The notes below the pieces were generated by a model. It had not been told where the DNA came from and made no database searches. It was given only the letters and a program-made list of their open reading frames with translations. The translations under genes were made by a program, and so were the position numbers. 10,783 nt of DNA from Campylobacteraceae bacterium (GTDB taxonomy: Bacteria > Campylobacterota > Campylobacteria > Campylobacterales > Sulfurospirillaceae), in NCBI GenBank assembly GCA_027011025.1, contig JALVAU010000108.1:1-10783 (forward strand), given 5' to 3'. Shown in pieces: positions 1-8,173 of this stretch (position 1 is its first letter; each line of letters starts with the position of its first letter).

Positions 1-1122
1 TCCTTTTATCTTCTCAAATACATTGCCAAAACCTTCATCTTCATGCGGTTTGTTTTTGATTCCGAAGCTTGTTTGTAGTTTTTCGAGCAACTCTTTTTGT
101 TCACTGCTTAGTTTTTTAGGATATTGTATCTTTATTTGTGCTATCAAACTACCAAGTTTGCCCGAGTGTACATTTTTGATCCCCTCTTTTTTGAAGATAA
201 ACTGCTGCTTGTCTTTTGCGCCCATTGGGAGCTCAAGTATAGTTTCTCCTCTAAGGGTAGGTATAGTGATACTCTGCGCAAGTGCAACTTGAGTAAAAAA
301 GATAGGAACTTCGATATAGACATCATCATTGTGTCTGACAAAGTGTTCATCTTCTTTGACCTTGATGAGTATATAGAGGTCTCCTCTTCTTTTATATTCA
401 TCTATATTTCCTTTATTTGCCACTCTTATACGATTGTCATTATCTATGCCCTCAGGCACATCTATGTTGATTTTATCGCTTACTGTGTCATAACCAAGCC
501 CATCACATACAGAACATTTGTCTTTGATGCTTTGTCCGCTGCCTCCACAAGTAGGACATGTTTGAGAATATGTCATAAAGCCTTGTCTGTAAAAAACTTG
601 ACCTTTGCCATGACAATCAGGGCAGCTGTGTGTTGCTTTGTCTGCGCTTCCTGTGCCATCACACGCATCGCAAGGTTTTTTATAGCTGAATTTTACCTCT
701 TTTTTACATCCAAATGCGGCTTCATTGAACTCTAGTGTTATGCTTGATTCGAGGTCTAGTTGGTATTTTTGTCTTTTTCCGCTTCTTTCACTTCTAAAAC
801 CGCCACTAAATCCTCCGCCAAATACAGACTCAAATATACTCCCTAAATCTCCCATGATATCTTCATAATTCATATCTGAAAAGTGGCTAAAACCTTGAGA
901 ATCTAGTCCGGATTTTCCATATTTATCATAAGTAGCTCTCTTTTGGGGATCACTTAGCACCTGATAAGCTTCATTTACTAATTTGAACTTCTCTTCGGCC
1001 TCTTTATCTCCTTGGTTTCTGTCGGGATGGTATTTTAGAGCCTGTTTTCTATATGCTTTTTTTATGGTACCACTATCTGCATCTCTACTAATTTCAAGTA
1101 TTTCGTAATATTCAATATCCAA
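1..1122 (-). CDS. dnaJ: Chaperone protein DnaJ (Hsp40), 3' end cut by window
   Basis: This is the cytoplasmic co-chaperone that delivers unfolded clients to DnaK and stimulates its ATPase. The encoded protein shows the full DnaJ layout. The J domain carries HPD at residues 32-34 in the context KYHPDR. A Gly/Phe-rich linker follows at about 75-125 (including [10 protein letters not shown]). The zinc domain has four CxxCxGxG motifs starting at Cys151, Cys167, Cys189 and Cys203 ([32 protein letters not shown]). The client-binding C-terminal domain runs to the edge. There are 374 codons in the window, about the usual full length, so only a few residues and the stop are missing. The start is a TTG (1120-1122) that places the conserved IEYYEILE segment at the N-terminus, behind a weak purine-rich RBS. 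It is divergent from the response regulator gene. I saw no CIRCE or HAIR heat-shock operator upstream. Confidence 0.97.
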   Translation of the reverse strand, partial: MDIEYYEILEISRDADSGTIKKAYRKQALKYHPDRNQGDKEAEEKFKLVNEAYQVLSDPQKRATYDKYGKSGLDSQGFSHFSDMNYEDIMGDLGSIFESVFGGGFSGGFRSERSGKRQKYQLDLESSITLEFNEAAFGCKKEVKFSYKKPCDACDGTGSADKATHSCPDCHGKGQVFYRQGFMTYSQTCPTCGGSGQSIKDKCSVCDGLGYDTVSDKINIDVPEGIDNDNRIRVANKGNIDEYKRRGDLYILIKVKEDEHFVRHNDDVYIEVPIFFTQVALAQSITIPTLRGETILELPMGAKDKQQFIFKKEGIKNVHSGKLGSLIAQIKIQYPKKLSSEQKELLEKLQTSFGIKNKPHEDEGFGNVFEKIKG

Positions 1123-1160
1123 TTTATTTCTCTTTCGTGTAGGGTTGTTTAGGAAGTGCA

Positions 1161-1189
1161 ATTTTACCAAAATAATAGTTATTTTTCAA
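1161..1189 (-). promoter_or_regulatory. Predicted sigma-70 promoter of dnaJ
   Basis: On the minus strand a TTGAAA -35 box (1189-1184) is followed after 17 nt by TAAAAT (1166-1161), which is preceded by TGG as in an extended -10. Transcription would start near 1154, leaving about 30 nt of leader before the TTG start codon. Spacing and orientation fit well. The start site itself is inferred. Confidence 0.6.
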
Positions 1190-1197
1190 TGATAAAA

Positions 1198-1206
1198 TGG
1201 TATAAT
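1198..1206 (+). promoter_or_regulatory. Predicted extended -10 promoter of the racRS-recR operon
   Basis: TGG followed by a perfect TATAAT (1201-1206) lies 29 nt before the response regulator ATG. No good -35 box sits at the right distance, which is common for the housekeeping sigma factor in Campylobacterota. An AAGG Shine-Dalgarno (1225-1228) precedes the ATG by 7 nt. The promoter is back-to-back with that of dnaJ, with predicted start sites only about 60 bp apart. Confidence 0.6.
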
Positions 1207-1235
1207 CGCAAAAAACTATAATAAAAGGTTCTATT

Positions 1236-1916
1236 ATGATAAATGTACTAATGATAGAAGATGATACGGAATTTGCTGAAATATTGAGTGAATATTTAGC
1301 AAAGTACAATATAAAAATAACAAACTTTGAAGATCCTTATCTAGGACTGAGTGCGGGTATAAAGAAGTATGATTTGCTTATTTTAGATTTGACACTACCG
1401 GGAATCGATGGTCTTGAAGTGTGTAAAGAGGTAGTCGAAAGATATGATATACCTATCATCATCTCTAGCGCGAGAAGTGATATAAGTGATAAAGTTATAG
1501 GGCTTCAGTTAGGAGCTGATGACTACTTACCAAAACCTTATGATCCAAAAGAGATGTATGCAAGGATACAAAGCCTAATCAGAAGATATAAAAAATCAAA
1601 ATCCAAAAGTGATGGAGCTTTGGTAGGTGGTGATAGTGATTTTAAAATAGATGAGAAGAGACACCAGATATTTTTAAAAGATGAACCTCTTAACTTAACT
1701 CCAGCAGAGTATGAAATACTTTCGTATATGGTTAAGCACAATGGCTACTCTATATCAAGAGAACAGCTAGTTTACAACTGTAGCTCCCTAAAAGACAAGG
1801 GAAGTAAAAGTTTAGATGTTATTATGGGGAGATTGAGAGCTAAGATCGGGGATAGCTCAAAAAATCCCAAATACATTCACTCTGTAAGAGGTATCGGATA
1901 TAAGTTGGTTGGATGA
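1236..1916 (+). CDS. racR: OmpR/PhoB-family response regulator (RacR-like)
   Basis: This is a cytoplasmic DNA-binding response regulator, expected to be phosphorylated by the kinase encoded immediately downstream. The receiver domain (about residues 1-115) has the acidic pair Asp9/Asp10, the phosphoacceptor Asp51 in LILDLTLPG, the switch Ser78 and Lys100 followed by Pro101. The C-terminal part (about 130-226) is an OmpR-type winged helix, with the LTPAEYEIL helix and the closing RGIGYKLV wing. The length of 226 residues is normal for the family. Its stop overlaps the kinase start by 4 nt (ATGA), which implies translational coupling. The symbol rests on domain type plus the divergent dnaJ and downstream recR, an order I recall for racRS of Campylobacter jejuni. 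The orthology is not proven, and the H. pylori ArsR type is a close alternative. The input signal is unknown. Confidence 0.92.
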   Translation: MINVLMIEDDTEFAEILSEYLAKYNIKITNFEDPYLGLSAGIKKYDLLILDLTLPGIDGLEVCKEVVERYDIPIIISSARSDISDKVIGLQLGADDYLPKPYDPKEMYARIQSLIRRYKKSKSKSDGALVGGDSDFKIDEKRHQIFLKDEPLNLTPAEYEILSYMVKHNGYSISREQLVYNCSSLKDKGSKSLDVIMGRLRAKIGDSSKNPKYIHSVRGIGYKLVG

Positions 1917-3148
1917 GACAATCTCTTAGCACAAAAATAACCATCATTTTTGTTTTTTCTCTTGTTCTTTTGGGTATGTTTTTTACCCTTTTAGTCACAT
2001 ATCAGGATGAGAAAAATATAGAGTACATGAAACAAAGGCAGTTTCAATCAGTCAATTATCTTTTTACTCTATATCGTAATAACTATACCCCTAAAAATAT
2101 CGAGGAGTATTTCCATACATTTGGTCTGAAAAAAGTACAAAATCCTACTCTTGAAGAGGCAGTTTTATCTAAAGGTGTGGTTCTTTTCAGAAAAGCTATA
2201 AATTTTGACAGTTTCTCATCTATAAAGTATAACGACAGGTACTACTTGCTTGTTGATAATATGATGGCAAGAGTCCTCTTAGAGAGTCAAGGCATGAAGA
2301 GTAATGATGAGCAGCTTTGGATAGGGTTTATTATCGCTTTGATTATATTTGTCTCTATGTATATATCTATATTAAGAAGTATATCGCCACTCAAAGAGTT
2401 GAGCTTGAAAATTCGAGAGTTTGCAGGTGGAAATATGCAAATAGATTGCAAAAGTGATCAAGATGATGAGATAGCAGAGGTTGCAAATGAGTTTAATGAA
2501 GCCGTAAAGAAGATCTCGGCTCTTATGAACTCTAGGCAACTCTTCTTAAGAACTATAATGCATGAGCTAAAGACACCTATTGGAAAAGGTAGAATCGTCT
2601 CCGAAATGTTAGAAGATGAAAAAGCAAAGAGGAGACTTATCGCTATATTTGAGAGGCTCGAAATCCTGATAAATGAGTTTTCCAAGATAGAACAACTTGT
2701 CTCTAAAAGCTATACTCCAAACTTCAGAGAGTATAAATTAGTCCACATCATGGAACACAGTATCGATCTTTTGATGCTTGATAGTGAAAAGAGAGATGAG
2801 AGTGTAGCGGTTGATATAGAGAGTGAATTTGAGCTAAGAGCTGATTTTGAATTGATGGCATTGGCTATGAAAAACTTGATGGACAATGCCATAAAACACA
2901 GCAGAGACAAGAAAGTTGATGTAAGAACACAAGAGAATGAGATTATTTTTGAAAATAGTGGTGAAAAACTTCCACTTGATATAGATGAGTATTTCAAACC
3001 ATTTGTTTCGGGAAATTTGAAAAAGGGCTTAGGCTTAGGGTTGTATATAGTAAAAAATATAGTTCAACTGCATAATTTTACACTAGAGTATCACTATTTT
3101 GAAGAGACAAAAACTCATCAGTTTAAAATAATAGGGGCAAAGGATTAG
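1913..3148 (+). CDS. racS: Membrane sensor histidine kinase (RacS-like)
   Basis: This is the inner-membrane sensor kinase partnered with the preceding regulator. TM1 spans about residues 9-29, a periplasmic sensor region of about 105 residues follows, and TM2 spans about 135-153. A HAMP-like linker covers about 155-205. The dimerization helix carries the phosphoacceptor His217 in MHELKTP. The ATPase domain shows an N box (NLMDNAIKH, Asn325), an F box (FKPF at 361-364) and a G2 box (GLGLGL at 372-377). The G1 box is unusual: where DxGxG is expected the protein reads FENSGEKL (346-353), with Glu347 in the Asp place and Ser for the first Gly. With all other boxes intact I infer an active kinase. 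The periplasmic part has no recognizable fold, so the signal cannot be named. The gene overlaps the regulator by 4 nt and recR by 1 nt. The total of 411 residues is normal. Confidence 0.9.
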   Translation: MRQSLSTKITIIFVFSLVLLGMFFTLLVTYQDEKNIEYMKQRQFQSVNYLFTLYRNNYTPKNIEEYFHTFGLKKVQNPTLEEAVLSKGVVLFRKAINFDSFSSIKYNDRYYLLVDNMMARVLLESQGMKSNDEQLWIGFIIALIIFVSMYISILRSISPLKELSLKIREFAGGNMQIDCKSDQDDEIAEVANEFNEAVKKISALMNSRQLFLRTIMHELKTPIGKGRIVSEMLEDEKAKRRLIAIFERLEILINEFSKIEQLVSKSYTPNFREYKLVHIMEHSIDLLMLDSEKRDESVAVDIESEFELRADFELMALAMKNLMDNAIKHSRDKKVDVRTQENEIIFENSGEKLPLDIDEYFKPFVSGNLKKGLGLGLYIVKNIVQLHNFTLEYHYFEETKTHQFKIIGAKD

Positions 3149-3720
3149 TGTTGAAACAAAAATTAGATAAATTCAATAATTTAGTTGAGGCTTTTGAGTT
3201 GATTCCTACGATAGGGAAAAAATCTGCACTAAGGTTTGCCTATCATTTAGTGTTAAATGATACTTTTCTAGCTATGAAACTCTCAAATGCCATAGAAAGT
3301 GCAGTTAAATCCATAAAAAAATGCCAAATCTGTGGTGGATTAAGTGAAAATGAGATATGTGAAATTTGCTTAGATGAGCAAAGAGATGATACAAAAATTT
3401 GTATAGTAGAAAATGCAAAAGATATATTTGTACTAGAGGAAAATAGGCTATTTAACGGTAGATATTTTGTGTTGGAGAACTTAGAGAAAGATAGTATCGA
3501 CAGACTGAAAAACTTAGTCCAAAATAGTGTACAAGAGATCATATTTGCTCTAACACCATCCATATCAAGTGATGCCGTGATACTGTTTATCGAAGATCAA
3601 TTAAGCGATACAGATATAATTTTTACCAAGATAGCTCAAGGAGTACCGACAGGAGTTCATCTTGAAAATGTTGATATGCTCTCCCTTTCAAAAGCTATAG
3701 ATTTAAGAGTAAAGATTTAA
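3148..3720 (+). CDS. recR: Recombination mediator protein RecR
   Basis: RecR works with RecO (and RecF where present) to load RecA on single-stranded DNA during gap repair. The N-terminal helix-hairpin-helix includes PTIGKKSALRFAYHL (about residues 20-34). A four-cysteine zinc finger follows (Cys59, Cys62, Cys71, Cys74). The Toprim domain begins near residue 83 (ICIVENAKD, Glu88) and includes NGRYFVLE. The protein ends with the conserved KIAQGVPTGVHLENVD segment. At 190 residues it is slightly shorter than the E. coli protein of about 201. The start is ambiguous. GTG at 3148 overlaps the kinase stop by one base, but TTG at 3151 is better spaced (6 nt) from AAGGA at 3140-3144. Either choice keeps all domains. 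It is co-transcribed with the two-component genes, although nothing suggests a functional link beyond the shared operon. Confidence 0.96.
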   Translation: MLKQKLDKFNNLVEAFELIPTIGKKSALRFAYHLVLNDTFLAMKLSNAIESAVKSIKKCQICGGLSENEICEICLDEQRDDTKICIVENAKDIFVLEENRLFNGRYFVLENLEKDSIDRLKNLVQNSVQEIIFALTPSISSDAVILFIEDQLSDTDIIFTKIAQGVPTGVHLENVDMLSLSKAIDLRVKI

Positions 3721-3744
3721 AATATATAAACTTTAGCTATTTTT

Positions 3745-3773
3745 TTGTTTTAAAATGTTATTATACATAATAT
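3745..3773 (+). promoter_or_regulatory. Possible promoter of the GGDEF/EAL gene
   Basis: The 94-bp gap after recR is very AT-rich and contains no convincing terminator. TTGTTT (3745-3750) lies 17 nt before TAATAT (3768-3773). Several other -10-like hexamers overlap nearby (TATATT at 3771, TATTAT at 3773), so the exact promoter cannot be fixed. Read-through from the recR operon is also possible. AGGA at 3804-3807 supports the TTG start at 3815 with a 7-nt spacer. Confidence 0.35.
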
Positions 3774-3814
3774 ATTATTTAATAAAAAATATCATTTTTT
3801 GCTAGGAAATAGGT

Positions 3815-6508
3815 TTGGTTAAGAAGTCATTTAAGTTTAGGGTTTTTTTGGTTTTTCTGTTGCCAACTATTTCATTGGTCTATTTCTCTTTTTACTTTAT
3901 ATCTATGAAATATAAAGAGCTAGACAAGACAGCTAGTTTGCTCTCTTCTTCGCATATGACAAAATCCATAAGTAAGTTTGTTCACAATCTGCAACTAGAG
4001 AGAGGTTTAAGTGCAGGATATATAGTGGCAAAAAATAAAGATATCTATAGACAAAAGCTTCTTAAACAACAAAAAATGACGGATTTTGCATATAAGGATT
4101 TTCTTGATCATGTTAAGTCATATTCTAAACAGACTAACAGTGCAGATAAGTTGGTATTTTATAAAAACCGTGCAGATATTATGGATGTCCTAAAGCATCT
4201 ACATCAGTTAAAGAGTATCAGAAATTCTATCTTAAACACATCTATATCTTTTAAGAAGGAGATGAGTTTTTATACATACACAAATGCAAAATTGATGGAT
4301 ATAGTCCAAGTATTGTCAAGTCCGTCTTATAGCTACAACGGTAACTCTATGGATATATACAAACTTGTGTGCCTCGAAGAAAATGCCGGTTTAGAGAGAG
4401 CATATATCTACAATATACTTCTATCAAGAAAATCTCCAAATGGTGAGACTAAGAAAATTTTAAATTTTATAACAACTCAAGAAAATCTTCAAAAACAGTT
4501 TTTAGCACTTGCCTCTTTGGAAGATTTGGCACTCTATAATGATATAATAACTCAAAAAGCACAAAAAGATGTAGATAAGCTAAGAGAAGAGTTTTTTAAA
4601 GGCAAATTAAATTTTAAAGATGCAAAAAGATGGTTTTTAATTAGTAGTAAAAGAATAGATGAGTTTGATAAATTATCTATAAAAATTATAGATAATTACT
4701 TAAAAAATGTTAAAAAAATTCATAATAATGCAAAAGGTGCACTCTTTTTAACACTATTCTTGTGGATATTAGCTATAGCTTCTTTTGTGCTATTGATATA
4801 TATCTTAAATAGACTTATAGATAGTGAAGCTAAGTTATTAGAAGATCTAAGGATTGCCTCTTATGCTTTTGATGCCCATGAAGCCATGACGATAACGGAT
4901 CCAAATGGAACAATCTTGAGGGTAAATAAAGCTTTTACACAAATTACAGGGTATGAAGCGACAGAGGTAGTAGGTAAAAATCCAAGAGTTCTAAAGTCTT
5001 TCAAGCATAGTGATGAGTTCTATAAGGAGATGTGGAGAGATTTGCATACCAAAGGGCGCTGGAGTAATGATATATACAATAAAAGAAAAAATGGTGAAAT
5101 TTATGCAGAGAGACTCTCTATAACAGCTGTTAAAGATGAAAAAGATATAACAACGCACTATATAGCTCAATTTTTAGATATATCGGAGTTAAAAAAAGCA
5201 AAAGAGGATGCAGAGTATCAAGCAAGACACGATGTATTGACAGAGTTGCCAAATAGAATCTCTATGATAGAAAAGTTAAGGGAGGAGCTGATAAGAGCTA
5301 AAAGACATAACTTTTTAGATGCTTTTTTGTTTATAGATTTAGATGCTTTTAAGTCAGTAAATGATAATTACGGACATATAACAGGAGATAAGCTTCTTGT
5401 TAATGTTGCTAAGAGATTTCAAAACTCTGTCAGAGAAGAGGACTATATAGCTAGAATAAGTGGAGATGAATTTTGTATTATTTTATTAGATTTAGGAGAT
5501 GATGAAGATAGAGCATCTGTTTTTGTGAAGGATATATGCACAAAAATTCTAAAAAATCTAGAAAAGCCATTTTTCATAAATGAACATAAGATAAATATCA
5601 GTGCTAGTATAGGAGTTAAAATTTTTCCTCAAGGGATGGAAAATGTAAATGATGTTATAAATAGTGCGGACGCTGTGATGTATAAGGCAAAAAATAGAGG
5701 AAAAGGTTGTGCAGTCTTTTTTAATAAAGTTATAGAGTATAAAATTCAAGAAATGGTACTTTTTAATGATGAAATCAAAGAAGCTTTTAAAAAGAGACAA
5801 TTTAGATTTTATTTTCAACCAAAGGTAAATTTAAAGACAAATAGAGTTTGTGGTGCTGAACTTTTAGTAAGGTGGCAACATCCTACAAGGGGCTTACTCT
5901 ACCCAGATACTTTTTTGCAAAATATAAAAGATTTGGGAATGATTGCTGATGTGACAAAGTTAGCTCTAGAAAATGCATGTATATTTATAAAAGAGAATAA
6001 AGATATATTAAACGGCACACTCTCTATAAATATAAACTCTTTTGAACTTAGTTCAAATATTTTTGTGCAGAGTGTCAAAGAGATTATTTTAAGCCATGAG
6101 ATAGAACCTTCTTTTATAGAATTAGAAATTTTGGAAGATGAGCTGCTTGATAATTTTGACTCTATCGTTTCAAATATTCATAAATTGAGAAATTTTGGAA
6201 TAAAATTTTCTATTGATGATTTTGGAGCTAAATACTCTTATACAAAATACCTTAAAAAATTACCGGTTGATACACTAAAAATTGATAAATATTTCATGGA
6301 AAACCTAGATGATGATTCAAATAAAGAGTTGGCTAAAATGATGATAAACATCGCTAAAATATTTAAATTATCCATAGTCATAGAAGGTGTTGAAAACAGA
6401 AATCAATTAGATTTTTTTCAGCAAAACAGTGCGGAACAGTTTCAAGGATTTTATTTTAGTAAAGCGATAAATAAACAAGAGTTTAAAGAATTTATCTCTA
6501 AATTTTAG
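3815..6508 (+). CDS. Membrane NIT-PAS-GGDEF-EAL c-di-GMP signalling protein
   Basis: This inner-membrane protein of 897 residues probably makes or degrades cyclic di-GMP in response to an external cue. TM1 (about 9-29) and TM2 (about 308-331) bracket a periplasmic helical domain whose HNLQLERGLSAGY segment (57-69) is the signature of the NIT (nitrate/nitrite-sensing) family. A PAS domain (about 343-460) follows. The GGDEF domain (about 470-635) has FIDLDAFKSVND, an SGDEF active site (549-553; first Gly is Ser) and an RxxD inhibitory site (Arg540-Asp543) exactly five residues upstream. The EAL domain (about 645-895) reads ELL at Glu682 and keeps Asn739, Glu771, Asp801, Asp802, Lys822, Glu857 and Gln877. 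Both activities could therefore be present. The ligand is inferred from the family only. The start is TTG with a good Shine-Dalgarno, and TM1 begins right after it. The 3' end overlaps dnaX tail-to-tail by 11 bp. Confidence 0.93.
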   Translation: MVKKSFKFRVFLVFLLPTISLVYFSFYFISMKYKELDKTASLLSSSHMTKSISKFVHNLQLERGLSAGYIVAKNKDIYRQKLLKQQKMTDFAYKDFLDHVKSYSKQTNSADKLVFYKNRADIMDVLKHLHQLKSIRNSILNTSISFKKEMSFYTYTNAKLMDIVQVLSSPSYSYNGNSMDIYKLVCLEENAGLERAYIYNILLSRKSPNGETKKILNFITTQENLQKQFLALASLEDLALYNDIITQKAQKDVDKLREEFFKGKLNFKDAKRWFLISSKRIDEFDKLSIKIIDNYLKNVKKIHNNAKGALFLTLFLWILAIASFVLLIYILNRLIDSEAKLLEDLRIASYAFDAHEAMTITDPNGTILRVNKAFTQITGYEATEVVGKNPRVLKSFKHSDEFYKEMWRDLHTKGRWSNDIYNKRKNGEIYAERLSITAVKDEKDITTHYIAQFLDISELKKAKEDAEYQARHDVLTELPNRISMIEKLREELIRAKRHNFLDAFLFIDLDAFKSVNDNYGHITGDKLLVNVAKRFQNSVREEDYIARISGDEFCIILLDLGDDEDRASVFVKDICTKILKNLEKPFFINEHKINISASIGVKIFPQGMENVNDVINSADAVMYKAKNRGKGCAVFFNKVIEYKIQEMVLFNDEIKEAFKKRQFRFYFQPKVNLKTNRVCGAELLVRWQHPTRGLLYPDTFLQNIKDLGMIADVTKLALENACIFIKENKDILNGTLSININSFELSSNIFVQSVKEIILSHEIEPSFIELEILEDELLDNFDSIVSNIHKLRNFGIKFSIDDFGAKYSYTKYLKKLPVDTLKIDKYFMENLDDDSNKELAKMMINIAKIFKLSIVIEGVENRNQLDFFQQNSAEQFQGFYFSKAINKQEFKEFISKF

Positions 6509-8126
6509 GATGAATCTCTATCTTTTTTGGCTCAAATAGCTCTGTAGCCTTTTTTATAAATGAGTTGCTTAGTATCTCATTTGCATCTATTTCACCCTTG
6601 TCTTTACTCAAGTGTTCTGCTACGCAACTTCCGCAATTTTCACCCTCTTTACTTTGTGTGATTGGCGGTTGTACTTCTTCTTTTTCGGTGGCTTTTGGTG
6701 TATTTTCTTCTCTAGGTTTTGAAATCTCACTTTTTTCCATCTTTATGACAGTATCTATACCAAAAATCTCTTGCACAAAGTGCTTTATGATACTTGAAGC
6801 ATGGCGAAGTGTCTTTTTGCAAGATTCATCTGCCCTAGAGTTTAATTTTAATACTTTGTCTTCAAAAGAGACAAAGGTGATAGATTTTTCAAAGCAAATC
6901 CCTGTATCTAAATTTCTATCTTTTAGTAAAAATACCAATCTTTGAAATCTATCTTCTGATTCTTTGTTTTCTTGATTTTTTGTATTTATCTTGCTTTGAG
7001 TTGTTTCTAACTCTTGTTTTGTTTGGCTTTTTACTGCTTTTGCCTCAAGTGTCGGCTCAACTCTGAATTTCTCACTCTCAAGATTTTCTATCATCTCATC
7101 TATTGTCTTTATATTTGTAGCCTCAATCATTTTAAAAAATACCAAGGAGAGCACAAAAGAGTTGTCAGCATTGAGATATAGCAGATTTTTGGCTTCACTA
7201 AGAATTCTAAAAAATCTTTCAATCAAAAGGGTAGAAAATCTACTATCCATGCTAAAGAAAGCATTTTTAAGATAAGCTATCATCTCATCAATCACAACTT
7301 CACACTCATAATTTTCAAGCTCTTTTATGATTTTTACTGTTTTGTCTCTGTTTTTTGATAAAAGTACATCAAAAATTGTATTGAGCTCTTTTGGATCAAG
7401 TAGTCCTAGCATAGATGCGAGTGTTGGTGCTGTTATGTCTCCTTTGGAGAAGATAATCGCTTGATCTAAGAGAGTCAGAGTATCTCTTAGTGAGCCATTA
7501 CCGGCTCTGCTTAGCATACGCAGTGCCTCCTCTTCATATTTAACATTTTCAAGGTTCAGTATATATGAGAGATGATTTACTACATCTTTTTCACCTATCT
7601 GTTTAAATCTAAAGTGTTGTGTTCTTGAAAGAATCGTAGGTGGTAGTTTGAGGGGATCCGTGGTTGCTAGTATAAATTTTACATACTGCGGAGGCTCTTC
7701 TAGTGTTTTAAGAAGGGCATTAAATGCCTCTTTTGTTAGCATGTGGACTTCATCAATGATAAAGATCTTATATCTTGCACTGTTTGGTTTGTATTTTGTA
7801 TGTTCTATGAGCTCTCTTATGTCATCTATCTTTCTGCTGCTTGCTGCATCCATCTCTATTATATCTATATGTCTGTTTTCGTTTGCCATTTTACAGTTTT
7901 CACACTCTTCACAAGGAGTAGCCCTAGGTCCTTTTTCGCAAATTAGAGCTTTGGAAAAGATTCTTGCTGTTGAAGTCTTTCCACTCCCTCTTAAGCCTGA
8001 AAACAGGTAGGCATGTGAGAGTCTATTTTGATTTAATGCTAGGGTTAGCGTCTGAGTGACAGAATTTTGACCGATGAGCCCATCAAATGATTTTGGACGA
8101 TATTTTAGTGCTAAAACTTGAGACAA
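6498..8126 (-). CDS. dnaX: DNA polymerase III subunit gamma/tau (clamp loader)
   Basis: This is the motor subunit of the replicative clamp loader that opens the beta clamp and loads it on primed DNA. The AAA+ core shows Walker A GLRGSGKT (residues 44-51), a zinc module (Cys63, Cys72, Cys75, Cys78), Walker B IIDEVH (123-128) and an SRT sensor motif (167-169). A collar-like region extends to about 350. A charged, Lys/Gln-rich linker follows (about 355-395), then a divergent C-terminal part up to residue 542, with an odd CGSC pair near 498-501. The start is TTG (8124-8126). It puts the conserved ALKYRPKSF segment at the N-terminus and lies 8 nt after AAAGG (8139-8135). In the linker, codons 382-384 form an A-AAA-AAT heptamer (6981-6975) with a -1 stop nine codons on, a possible frameshift site. 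It is convergent with the c-di-GMP gene. Confidence 0.97.
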   Translation of the reverse strand: MSQVLALKYRPKSFDGLIGQNSVTQTLTLALNQNRLSHAYLFSGLRGSGKTSTARIFSKALICEKGPRATPCEECENCKMANENRHIDIIEMDAASSRKIDDIRELIEHTKYKPNSARYKIFIIDEVHMLTKEAFNALLKTLEEPPQYVKFILATTDPLKLPPTILSRTQHFRFKQIGEKDVVNHLSYILNLENVKYEEEALRMLSRAGNGSLRDTLTLLDQAIIFSKGDITAPTLASMLGLLDPKELNTIFDVLLSKNRDKTVKIIKELENYECEVVIDEMIAYLKNAFFSMDSRFSTLLIERFFRILSEAKNLLYLNADNSFVLSLVFFKMIEATNIKTIDEMIENLESEKFRVEPTLEAKAVKSQTKQELETTQSKINTKNQENKESEDRFQRLVFLLKDRNLDTGICFEKSITFVSFEDKVLKLNSRADESCKKTLRHASSIIKHFVQEIFGIDTVIKMEKSEISKPREENTPKATEKEEVQPPITQSKEGENCGSCVAEHLSKDKGEIDANEILSNSFIKKATELFEPKKIEIHPKI

Positions 8127-8164
8127 TTTGAAAACCTTTATATTTTTATGCTATACTAATTCTA

Positions 8165-8173
8165 TGGTATTAT
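8165..8173 (+). promoter_or_regulatory. Predicted extended -10 promoter of the small lipoprotein gene
   Basis: TGG then TATTAT (8168-8173) precedes the lipoprotein ATG by about 25 nt, giving a leader of roughly 20 nt. No clear -35 is visible. The hexamer lies on top of the minus-strand dnaX -10 (8174-8169), offset by one base. Confidence 0.45.

Noticed and set aside
124..735. A long plus-strand open frame of about 200 codons opposite dnaJ
   Set aside because: The minus strand has unmistakable DnaJ motifs throughout. The opposite product is the Ser/Phe/Cys-rich antisense shadow.
1123..1235. A CIRCE or HAIR heat-shock operator upstream of dnaJ
   Set aside because: No TTAGCACTC/GAGTGCTAA or CTTGAGT/ACTCAAG inverted repeat is present in the interval.
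7648..8010. A plus-strand open frame opposite the dnaX ATPase core
   Set aside because: It is antisense to Walker A, the zinc module and Walker B of dnaX and has no start signals.
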